DNA from: Rickettsiales bacterium | GTDB lineage: Bacteria; Pseudomonadota; Alphaproteobacteria; Rs-D84 | DNA: 6,025 nt | Reading direction: 5' to 3' | Assembly (NCBI GenBank): GCA_031259365.1 | Contig: JAIRLP010000134.1 | Location: 1 to 6,025, forward strand | Part shown: positions 1 to 5,546 of the stretch, piece after piece | How positions within the stretch are numbered: the first letter of the stretch is position 1 | Layout: the number at the start of each line of letters is the position of its first letter | Notes under the pieces: model-generated | The model's input: the letters and a program-made list of their open reading frames with translations, nothing else | Told to the model about the DNA's origin: nothing | The model's database searches: none | Position numbers and translations under genes: made by a program

Positions 1-423
1 GTACATATCAACGAAGAATTTGATGACGGGTATGTGACGCTGGTTATTGCACCCGGTGATGGTGCAGTCATAGATATTTTTCGACAAATATCATTAAGTC
101 GTATTGTAGACTATCAGCCAACCGCAAATATTGATCCAGAAAATCTGAATACAGACTTTAATTTTTTATTGGAAGCTTTTCGTGATCTGCGCGCCATTGA
201 TACAGATCTGGCTGAATGGAGAAATGTCCATGATAATCTTTTGGGCTTTATCAAATACACGATGGATGTCATAGAAGACAAATTGTCTGGTGGGAATGTA
301 TTGGGGTTATATAAAAATCTGCTGTCTGTTTTGGATAATGCTTTGCCACAGTTAATCAATGATTATGGCAGTGTTGCAGAAGTGGCGCCGAATGCAAACA
401 GCGATGATTACGGAATACTTTAA
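1..423 (+). CDS. Tail-fibre-like phage protein, 5' end outside the window
   Basis: The frame is open from base 1, so the start lies upstream; the GTG at 34 is internal and not needed as a start. About 140 residues are visible. The segment FRQISLSRIVDYQP followed by IDPENLNTDFNFLLEAFRDL matches the pattern in the N-terminal, virion-attaching domain of T7 gp17-type tail fibres, where an 'R..PL....DY' stretch is followed by a 'P...LN.D...L' helix. The rest is helical and acidic (about residues 60-140, with LLGFIKYTMDVIEDKL). No long fibre shaft or receptor-binding domain follows, so this is a short version or only an attachment protein. The 3' end overlaps the terminase start by 32 bp, which implies translational coupling in a late structural operon. 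Family assignment is by remembered pattern and moderately sure; the reading frame itself is solid. Confidence 0.6.
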   Translation, partial: VHINEEFDDGYVTLVIAPGDGAVIDIFRQISLSRIVDYQPTANIDPENLNTDFNFLLEAFRDLRAIDTDLAEWRNVHDNLLGFIKYTMDVIEDKLSGGNVLGLYKNLLSVLDNALPQLINDYGSVAEVAPNANSDDYGIL

Positions 424-1011
424 GTTTCTGGATACTTGGAACGAACTGTTAAATCTTCAAACACCCTCGCATCATAAAAAGATAATGGAATTCTTGGCGG
501 ATGTTTTAGAAAATCCGCCAAGACGATGATTGTTAAAAGCATTTCGTCATTCTGGAAAATCATCCGTGGTTGGTGTATTTGCGGCATGTGTTTTATATCT
601 TTATCCGCAAACATGTATTTTGATTTTATCTGCAGAAACGAAACTTTCTTCGCGTATGGTATCGCATATAAAACATATCTTGGAAAATCATCCCAGTTGT
701 TCGTATATGTTACCAGCGGTAAAAAAAGAATGGGGAATGCATAAGATAACAATCGAACGTCCTATTGGGATTCATGAACCGTCTGTTATTTGTCAGGGGA
801 TTCATGGGATATAACCGGTATGCGCGCAGATTTAATCATCTGTGACGACGTAGAGGTTCCAAATACCAGTAACACATCGGGCAAACGTGATGAAAACCTG
901 CGTAACCGTTTGCGGGAACTGGATTTTATCCTGTCGCCAAATGGGGCCATGATTTACATTGGTACACCCCATACCATGGATACAATTTATCGTGTTGATG
1001 AAGAAAATTAA
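392..1011 (+). pseudogene. Phage large terminase, N-terminal ATPase half (broken)
   Basis: The large terminase is the motor that cuts phage DNA and pumps it through the portal into the prohead. This half holds the ATPase. AFRHSGKSS (542-568) is the Walker A region, LIICDDVEVPNTS (from 835) is Walker B with its acidic pair, and YIGTPHT (from 955) is the coupling motif. These match the T7 gp19/alphaproteobacterial prophage terminase type. The start is ATG 392 or the in-frame ATG 404; AGAAG at 379-383 is a plausible ribosome site for 392. Three lesions are visible. A TGA at 527-529 sits between PRR and LLKAFRHSGKSS. A -1 shift occurs at GGGG 796-799: the frame ending SVICQG continues as DSWDITGMRADLII one base back, and one extra G would repair it. 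Finally, TAA at 1009-1011 is created by the insertion junction. The N half would be about 206 residues if repaired. The nuclease half resumes at 4715. Confidence 0.88.
1003..1009 (+). repeat. Left junction direct repeat GAAAATT
   Basis: This is the first of two identical 7-bp copies bounding the insertion; the other is at 4709-4715. It could be a target-site duplication or the crossover core of a site-specific recombinase. In the reconstructed uninterrupted gene the core is flanked by GTTGA (994-998) and TCAAC (4715-4719), a 5-bp inverted pair that would suit a tyrosine-recombinase core site. Confidence 0.65.
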
Positions 1012-1063
1012 AAGTTGGGATATAGCAGTTTCAATTTAGGAGAGAGAATAACCATACCCCAAC

Positions 1064-1092
1064 AAAAAACCGCTTTTGTAAACAAGGCGGTT
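1064..1092 (-). terminator. Rho-independent terminator of the ncRNA candidate
   Basis: On the minus strand, AACCGC (1092-1087) pairs with GCGGTT (1073-1068), extended inside by TGT/ACA around the loop, and is followed by a run of six T (1069-1064). There is no T run on the other side, so it works only for minus-strand transcripts. The first four bases of its stem also belong to the closing stem of the cloverleaf element, so the two structures compete. Confidence 0.75.
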
Positions 1093-1248
1093 GGAGGTTC
1101 GAAACTATCACAAAAATAGTGCCGCGTATTCGGGCAAGCCCTTATTCCGCGGGCCCTCCAACCATGACACATAAGTTGAAGGTTTTTAACGTCACCGGTG
1201 ACGCTTGTGAAGGGTTTCGACACCCCATAATGAACAACCGTTCATCAC
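1064..1248 (-). ncRNA. Structured non-coding RNA candidate of unknown family
   Basis: No gene fits this stretch, but it is densely folded. Read on the minus strand, a TATAAT box (1255-1260) precedes a hairpin of ATGAAC/GTTCAT (1230-1245), then the 14-bp perfect palindrome CGTCACCGGTGACG (1190-1203). Next comes a four-way, cloverleaf-like element. Its closing stem is 9 bp (GGTTGGAGG 1089-1097 with CCTCCAACC 1155-1163). Its three arms are 1104-1120 (5 bp, 7-base loop), 1120-1136 (4-5 bp) and 1138-1154 (4 bp, 9-base loop). A Rho-independent terminator follows directly. The start near 1248 is guessed from the -10 box; no good -35 is seen. It lacks the T-loop and anticodon features of a tRNA and shows no tmRNA tag frame. 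It lies 108 bp downstream of the 211-residue gene, past that gene's own terminator. The folding is visible; expression and function are inferred. Confidence 0.55.
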
Positions 1249-1254
1249 AGGGTT

Positions 1255-1260
1255 ATTATA
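1255..1260 (-). promoter_or_regulatory. -10-like box TATAAT before the ncRNA candidate
   Basis: On the minus strand this is a perfect TATAAT consensus in an A/T-rich setting just upstream of the first hairpin of the candidate RNA. The sequence 17-18 bp further upstream (TATAGA or ATAGAA) is a poor -35, so the promoter would be weak or activator-dependent, or the box is a chance match in A/T-rich DNA. Confidence 0.4.
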
Positions 1261-1283
1261 TATGATTTTATGGAAAATTCTAT

Positions 1284-1350
1284 AAAAAAATCCGCATATC
1301 CCAAGCCCCGCAAAAAACTACTGTATTTTTGTGAGTGGATTGATGCGGAT
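1284..1350 (-). terminator. Terminator after the 211-residue gene, with a large loop
   Basis: ATCCGCAT (1290-1297) and ATGCGGAT (1343-1350) form an 8-bp stem on the minus strand, followed by seven T (1290-1284). The loop is long (45 bases) but holds an inner hairpin of AAAAA.TAC with GTA.TTTTT (about 1313-1330). It begins 7 bp beyond the stop of the 211-residue gene, a fitting place to end the repressor operon and insulate the RNA segment downstream. Confidence 0.65.
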
Positions 1351-1356
1351 TGGAAT

Positions 1357-1992
1357 CTAGATACTGCTGACATAAATTCGCAGTTTGGATAACAGTTCGT
1401 TTCCAGCGTCCCCAAACATTGGCAGATAGGTTTCATATTCCGGCAAGTCAGCCTGGATCTGTGCGCGTGAACGTTCTGAAATCGGGGAAGACAACATATC
1501 ATTAGCAACCTTCCACAAATAGTAAGCGCGCGCAGTCTTAATAACAATGTTCCATTTTTCCTGTAATTCTGGTTCATCGGTTAATGCGCTGCGGATAGCA
1601 ATCTGCCATTCGTCACCAAATTTTTTGACCACATTCAAAGATTGGATATGTGCCAGACCATCTGAGTCTGGAACAAAAAAATCCAGTGCATTACGTAATT
1701 CAGACAGTTCTTCGTCAGATAGGCGAGTGGACTCAACAGCCTCGGACATCAGGCCGCCATACGGTATTAATTCAATCGCGATGGAATCCATTGGTGTTTT
1801 ACCGCTGCGCAGATTTTCAATGTGTTGTATCAACATTTTTCCTGTTGGCAAATTTGGTAATTCAGCCAGAACATCATTGTCAGCTTCGGAAATGAAGATT
1901 TGGTTGACAGCTTTCCAGCCGCCAAAGATAACATGCTGTTGACGATATAAATTTAACAGCTTTTGCGCGACAATATTTGGTCTTGGCTTCAT
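1357..1992 (-). CDS. Hypothetical protein of 211 residues
   Basis: I do not recognise this protein. It starts at ATG 1992-1990 with a strong ribosome site, GGAGGGAGAG, just upstream, and ends with TAG at 1357-1359. It has no signal peptide or hydrophobic membrane segment and looks like a soluble, mostly helical cytoplasmic protein. The N-terminus is basic (MKPRPNIVAQKLLNLYRQQ), the middle has an acidic patch (LSDEELSELRNALDFFVPDSD, about residues 90-110), and helices continue to the end (QEKWNIVIKTARAYYLWKVANDML). All Trp codons are TGG. It begins 26 bp after the repressor stop on the same strand, so the two are almost surely co-transcribed from the repressor promoter; that suggests a partner or accessory of the regulator, by position only. 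The opposite strand also has open frames here, but they lack ribosome sites and are read as shadows. Confidence 0.8.
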   Translation of the reverse strand: MKPRPNIVAQKLLNLYRQQHVIFGGWKAVNQIFISEADNDVLAELPNLPTGKMLIQHIENLRSGKTPMDSIAIELIPYGGLMSEAVESTRLSDEELSELRNALDFFVPDSDGLAHIQSLNVVKKFGDEWQIAIRSALTDEPELQEKWNIVIKTARAYYLWKVANDMLSSPISERSRAQIQADLPEYETYLPMFGDAGNELLSKLRIYVSSI

Positions 1993-2018
1993 ATTCTCTC
2001 CCTCCTCAGGTTCCGGAA

Positions 2019-3026
2019 TTATTCCATTACAATCATTACAACCTTGTGAATTGTTTTGGCTGTGACGCGTTCTTCTGGCGCGGAAAGCCCACCATATACT
2101 TTGCCCTTGGAATCTTCACGAACAACTGCAACTTGTGCAGTGGCTGTTTCGTCAATATCCATCTTGTCAAAGTCTGCATCAACAAAGATTGCCATATCGC
2201 CGACGCTTGGTTTTGTTTCTGCGTCTGCAAAGACATAGCATTTGTCAGGTAAAACATTGTCCAGACGTTTTGAATTAGGAACGACGGCATATACACCCTT
2301 GCGACCTTCCAGTGTCAAAGGTGCCACGATCATTGTTTTATCGGATTTACGCAAAGCAATACCCTTGGTATTTGGTGTGCCGAAAACAGGAACCAATTTT
2401 GCACGTGCACTGTCATATAATTTTGCACCGTACAAATTTGCAGGTAAATCAATACCTGACAGCGGGCTGCCCGGGATCAGGACGGATTTGATACGTTCTT
2501 TTACCTTGCTGATTTGTTTGTTTAATTCGCCAGCCTTGTACAAAGCAGCGATTTCGTTGAATATACCTTCGACATCATAACCAAATGATTTTGCTAATGG
2601 GTCAACTTCGTCTTGATAAACTTCGCGTTGGCCAACTTCGATTTTGTGATAAACAGACAATGTCAAGCCAGCGTCTTTTGCGGCTTGGGCAATTGTTTTG
2701 CCTGATTTCTGACGGATTTTACGCAAGCCTGATCCAAAAATCTTTAAACCACTGCCTTCGTTATCAGTCAAACGACGTTTGATTTCGGATTGCCATTGGG
2801 TTGCGACATCGTCTGATTCTTTGATAAAGATGTCTGACAACTTGCAGCCCAGAATATTACAGATGTTCAACAACTGTTTCTGGTTCAAGCGACGCACACC
2901 TTTTTCAATTTTGGAAACCGCTGACAAGGACAATTTAGCACGTCTGGCCAATTCTGTCATTTTCATACCAATTCCAAGACGGATGTTTCTTATGTTATTA
3001 GGAAAAATGATTTCTTCTTGGGCCAT
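2019..3026 (-). CDS. Repressor-like regulator with two HTH (XRE/Cro) domains and an S24-like C-terminal domain
   Basis: This is a predicted DNA-binding transcriptional regulator of 335 residues. Start ATG 3026 is chosen because AAGGAG (3034-3039) lies 7 bp upstream; an in-frame TTG at 3050 would start inside the operator. Residues about 10-65 form an XRE domain with helix-turn-helix KMTELARRAKLSLSAVSKIEKG (22-43 of the chain). Residues about 97-156 form a second HTH of similar plan (KTIAQAAKDAGLTLSVYHKIEVG). Residues about 165-185 are a charged helical linker. Residues about 210-335 resemble the LexA/CI S24 fold: VVPNSKRLDNVLPDKCYVFAD sits where 'DSMEP.....GD.V.VD' is expected, placing Ser252 near the nucleophile, and GDMAIFVDAD follows. 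I cannot identify the catalytic Lys, so self-cleavage is unproven. Two HTH domains in one chain are less usual than one. It probably represses its own promoter at 3044-3088, and it leads an operon with the 211-residue gene. Confidence 0.85.
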   Translation of the reverse strand: MAQEEIIFPNNIRNIRLGIGMKMTELARRAKLSLSAVSKIEKGVRRLNQKQLLNICNILGCKLSDIFIKESDDVATQWQSEIKRRLTDNEGSGLKIFGSGLRKIRQKSGKTIAQAAKDAGLTLSVYHKIEVGQREVYQDEVDPLAKSFGYDVEGIFNEIAALYKAGELNKQISKVKERIKSVLIPGSPLSGIDLPANLYGAKLYDSARAKLVPVFGTPNTKGIALRKSDKTMIVAPLTLEGRKGVYAVVPNSKRLDNVLPDKCYVFADAETKPSVGDMAIFVDADFDKMDIDETATAQVAVVREDSKGKVYGGLSAPEERVTAKTIHKVVMIVME

Positions 3027-3043
3027 CGCTAAACTCCTTAGAT

Positions 3044-3088
3044 TTGACAAGTTGTCAACAATTGTATTCTTGACAAAATTTTAGTCAA
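3044..3088 (-). promoter_or_regulatory. Autoregulated promoter/operator of the repressor operon
   Basis: On the minus strand, TTGACT (3088-3083) and TACAAT (3066-3061) with a 16-bp spacer form a strong sigma-70-type promoter; the transcript would begin near 3054. A perfect inverted repeat, TTGACAA-G-TTGTCAA (3044-3058), covers that start point. A second, wider repeat, TTGAC...GTCAA (3070-3088), covers the -35 and spacer. Both share the TTGAC half-site, as expected for two dimer sites of one repressor, probably the neighbouring two-HTH protein. The whole 115-bp gap between dnaB and the repressor is thus accounted for; I see no separate dnaB terminator there. Confidence 0.75.
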
Positions 3089-3141
3089 TTTTTTTAGTTT
3101 GCGCAAGTGAATAATTACAAAATATTAAATTCTGACAAGGT

Positions 3142-4683
3142 TTACATCATGTCAGGAATGTCGTCAATGTTAATGGACTCGGCTTTTGGTGCTGGGGCCG
3201 ATGTTGGTGGCGGCGGATTGTTAAAGTCGTTACGCGTGCGTGCTTCGAATTCATCCAAGTCGTCAAACAAACTGTATTCACCAGTGAATTTCAGACTGAC
3301 GGTTTCTGGGCGACCATGACGGTTTTTACCGATAATAATATCGGCCTTGCCACGGGCGCGTTCCAGACGAACCTTCCAATTATCGCTGCTGGATGTATTG
3401 TCGCGACTGGATAACTTCTGAGATGGATCGCGATTGTCCAAATAGTATTCTTCACGGTACGTGAACATAACCAAGTCGGCGTCTTGTTCAATAGAACCAG
3501 ATTCACGAAGGTCAGACAACATAGGACGTTTGTCATCGCGGGATTCAACTGTACGTGACAGCTGAGACAATGCAATCACAGGAACATCCATTTCCTTGGC
3601 CAGCATTTTCAAACCACGGGTGATTTCAGAAATTTCCTGAACACGGTTTTCTTGGCGGCGACCGCCTGGTGATGTCATCAATTGCAAATAGTCAATAACG
3701 ATCAATGCAATACCACCATGTTTACGTGCAATACGACGGGCACGTGTACGCATCATTGGAACAGACATACCTGGCGTATCATCAAAGTACAATGGCACCT
3801 TGGACAATGCGTCTGAATATTGGGACATTTTCAGGAATTCTTCATCAGTCAAAGAACCGTTACGCATGGAACCCATTGGAACCTTGGTCTGGGAAGACAG
3901 AACACGGGTCGCCAACTGGGATGCCGACATTTCCAAACTGAAGAAGATAACCGCGCCCTTGTATTGCTGATTAGCACGACCAGACAAGATTGCACTGGCT
4001 GCATTAAAGGCAACGTTCATTGCAAATGCGGTTTTACCCATCGCAGGACGACCAGCGATAATAATCAAATCAGAATGATGCAGACCACTGATGGATCTGT
4101 CCAGATCGCGGAAACCGGTTGTTAAACCTGACAGCTTGCCGTCTGCTTTGTATGCGATTTCGGCTTCTTCTAATGCCGCACGCAAGGCGTTGGCCATAGA
4201 TGTTGCGCCTTTTTCAGATGTGCCAGTCACTGACATTTCAAATAATTTCTGTTCAGCGATTTCAATCTGACGTGCAACAGGTGTGTCCAAGTCCTCAATA
4301 AAAGCCTTGTCCGTAATATCTTGGCCCAGATTGATCAATTCGCGACGCAATGCATTGTCATAAACGATCTGACCATATTGGTCAACGTTAACAACAGTCG
4401 CACCTGCGCTGGACAGTTGGGTCAAATAATCGACGCCGCCAACGGATTCCAAAACACCTTGCTGGTCCAGATAATTCTTGGCGGTAATAATGTCAAAAGG
4501 GATTCCAGCGGCAAACTGTTTTTCTGCCAATCGATAAATTTCTTGGTGGGCAGGGTGTGTGAAATGTTCAGGCCTTAAAAATTCGCTGATACGTTCCAGC
4601 GCGCGATTATTCATCAGCACGGCGGCCAGTACCGCCTGTTCTGCTTCCAAGTTCGTAGGTAATGTTTTAGGTGTGAAATCCAT
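3142..4683 (-). CDS. dnaB: Replicative DNA helicase DnaB
   Basis: This is the hexameric 5'-3' helicase that unwinds DNA ahead of the replication fork and recruits primase. It is full length (513 residues). The N-terminal helical primase-interaction domain is about residues 5-105 (LPTNLEAEQAVLAAVL, RPEHF...H..IY), with a linker to about 180 and the RecA-like motor at about 180-470. Walker A is GRPAMGKT (211-218), the catalytic Glu lies in SLEMS (249-253), Walker B is IALIVIDYLQLM (325-336), ALSQLSR is 371-377, and ERARGKADIIIGKNRHG (441-457) is the arginine-finger/DNA-loop region. The tail is Pro-rich and then acidic (PPPPTSAPAP...IDDIPDMM). There is no intein. It resembles the chromosomal alphaproteobacterial helicase more than short phage helicases. 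Start ATG 4683 has no ribosome site and an in-frame TGA lies seven codons upstream, so the message may be nearly leaderless. It begins just 26 bp inside the terminase junction and precedes the repressor operon on the same strand. Confidence 0.95.
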   Translation of the reverse strand: MDFTPKTLPTNLEAEQAVLAAVLMNNRALERISEFLRPEHFTHPAHQEIYRLAEKQFAAGIPFDIITAKNYLDQQGVLESVGGVDYLTQLSSAGATVVNVDQYGQIVYDNALRRELINLGQDITDKAFIEDLDTPVARQIEIAEQKLFEMSVTGTSEKGATSMANALRAALEEAEIAYKADGKLSGLTTGFRDLDRSISGLHHSDLIIIAGRPAMGKTAFAMNVAFNAASAILSGRANQQYKGAVIFFSLEMSASQLATRVLSSQTKVPMGSMRNGSLTDEEFLKMSQYSDALSKVPLYFDDTPGMSVPMMRTRARRIARKHGGIALIVIDYLQLMTSPGGRRQENRVQEISEITRGLKMLAKEMDVPVIALSQLSRTVESRDDKRPMLSDLRESGSIEQDADLVMFTYREEYYLDNRDPSQKLSSRDNTSSSDNWKVRLERARGKADIIIGKNRHGRPETVSLKFTGEYSLFDDLDEFEARTRNDFNNPPPPTSAPAPKAESINIDDIPDMM

Positions 4684-4692
4684 GTCATTTAG

Positions 4693-4721
4693 AGTATATC
4701 AAAGTTTTGAAAATTCAACCC
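4693..4721 (-). promoter_or_regulatory. Possible dnaB promoter spanning the right junction
   Basis: On the minus strand TATACT (4698-4693) is a good -10 box about 9 bp before the dnaB ATG, giving a leader of a few bases at most. The -35 position at 17-bp spacing (4716-4721, GGGTTG) is weak and lies outside the insert, in terminase sequence. An inverted repeat TCAAA-GT-TTTGA (4699-4710) sits between the two boxes and could be a regulator site. The -10 is convincing; the rest is inference. Confidence 0.45.
4709..4715 (+). repeat. Right junction direct repeat GAAAATT
   Basis: This is the second copy of the junction heptamer. With the next base it reads GAAAATTC, and that octamer also occurs inside the insert at 1273-1280. 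An overlapping inverted repeat, TCAAAGTTTTGA (4699-4710), ends in the heptamer and lies beside the dnaB -10 box. Confidence 0.65.
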
Positions 4722-5546
4722 CTTTTTTGCGTGGATATAAAGAATTACGAATTCCGATCGCGGATGCCAACGGAATCCCCGCTTGGCCCGAATTGTTCCC
4801 TTTGGAAAAGATCGAACAATTACGCGAAATCGTGGGGGCACGGCACTTTTCATCTCAGATGATGCTGGAATACATAAATGAAGAAAAAACACATCTGGAT
4901 CCAGGTGCTTTGCATTTTTATGACGATGAATTCGATAGTCGGACGGCAAAAATTGTAGATAGCCTGATTACAGGAATGTTAATGTATTGGGATCCGTCAG
5001 GTGGACGTGTCAAATCTGATGGCAGCGTATGCGTTTTGATTTATAGGGATGACAAGAATCGGCGTGCTTTTATTCACGATATTCGATATCTGAGTGTGAC
5101 TGATGATGATCTTCATCCTTTGGCTTCGCAGTATAATGCCGTGCTGGATTTTATGCGTGCTTATGGCACAAACAGAATCGCAATTGAAGTGAACGGAATT
5201 GGCAATGCGTTGCCCGAAATCATGAGGGAAGCGGCCCGGAAACAGAACCGTCCAGTTGTTGTTCAAAAAATTATTAACCATCAAAGAAAAGAAACCCGAA
5301 TCTTGGATTCGATAGAACCATTATTAACAACGGGCAGATTGTATGTGCTCGAACGAATTAAATACAGCCCCTTGCTGTCAGAAATGTTGGGTTGGTCACC
5401 GTTAGGGGCCGCGCAACATGATGATGAGTTGGATGCCGTCGCAGGCGCATTGCGTGTGCAAGCAATTCCAGTTCGATCAATGTCCCATGCTTTGAAAATA
5501 TTAAAAGCCCGGACAGATTTTAAATTGTAAAAAAAGGAACCAAATT

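Larger units (their letters stand above)
1003..4715. mobile_element. 3.7-kb insertion splitting the terminase gene
   Basis: The terminase reads up to ...TIYRVDEEN at 1008 and resumes as STPFLRGYKELRIP at 4715. Both sides share GAAAATT (1003-1009, 4709-4715). Deleting one copy plus the intervening DNA, 3,706 bp in all, rejoins the gene in frame with no residue lost or gained relative to the homologues I remember, in which a short linker precedes 'PFL.G...L.IPL.D'. The insert carries dnaB, a repressor-like gene, an unknown gene and a structured RNA-like segment, all on the minus strand. Its inner ends form an imperfect inverted repeat: AAAAGTTGGGATATAG at 1010-1025 against AAAACTTTGATATACT, the complement of 4693-4708. 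No integrase, transposase or resolvase is encoded. Either it is a cassette moved in trans, or it is host DNA lying between two prophages that use this site. The split itself is directly visible; mobility is inferred. Confidence 0.75.
4682..5530 (+). pseudogene. Phage large terminase, C-terminal nuclease half
   Basis: This is the remainder of the split terminase, with true terminase sequence from 4715 (271 residues to the stop). STPFLRGYKELRIP, then a short 'DANG.PAWPE.F' segment, is the link from ATPase to nuclease. The RNase H-like nuclease carries the expected acidic residues: Asp in LMYWDPSGGR (motif I), Glu in IAIEVNGIGNALPEI, and Asp in HDDELDAVAGAL near the end. No frame damage is seen here, unlike the ATPase half. 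The insert happens to supply an in-frame ATG at 4682 (MSFRVYQSFENSTPF...), so a free nuclease domain could be made, although only a weak AGG precedes it. That ATG shares the CATG tetramer with the dnaB start on the other strand. The portal gene follows closely. Alone, this half could not translocate DNA. Confidence 0.88.

Noticed and set aside
420..752. Minus-strand open frame across the terminase ATPase region
   Set aside because: The plus strand carries clear terminase homology (Walker A) here; the antisense frame shows no motif or ribosome site.
1089..1163. Possible tRNA gene, from the cloverleaf shape and CCAACCA-like 3' end
   Set aside because: The arms lack a TTC-type T-loop and there is no U33 before a plausible anticodon on either strand. 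The closing stem is 9 bp rather than 7.
1089..1245. Possible permuted two-piece tmRNA, because of GGGTTTCGAC at 1213-1222 and the tRNA-like end
   Set aside because: No tag reading frame ending in an Ala-rich tail was found on either strand, and no proper T-arm precedes the CCA-like end.
1547..1942. Long plus-strand open frame opposite the 211-residue gene
   Set aside because: No ribosome site, Ser-rich antisense composition and no recognisable motif; the minus-strand gene has a strong ribosome site and a co-directional operon.
4559..4681. Extension of the terminase nuclease frame upstream of 4682 into dnaB
   Set aside because: This part is antisense to the conserved DnaB N-terminus and bears no terminase similarity; the real exon-like boundary is at 4715.
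1003..4715. Group I or group II intron splitting the terminase
   Set aside because: The insert carries no homing endonuclease or reverse transcriptase, its genes are on the opposite strand, and no intron core motif was seen near the ends. A self-splicing intron with this cargo would be unprecedented.
1003..4715. Insertion sequence or classical transposon
   Set aside because: No transposase frame is present on either strand.
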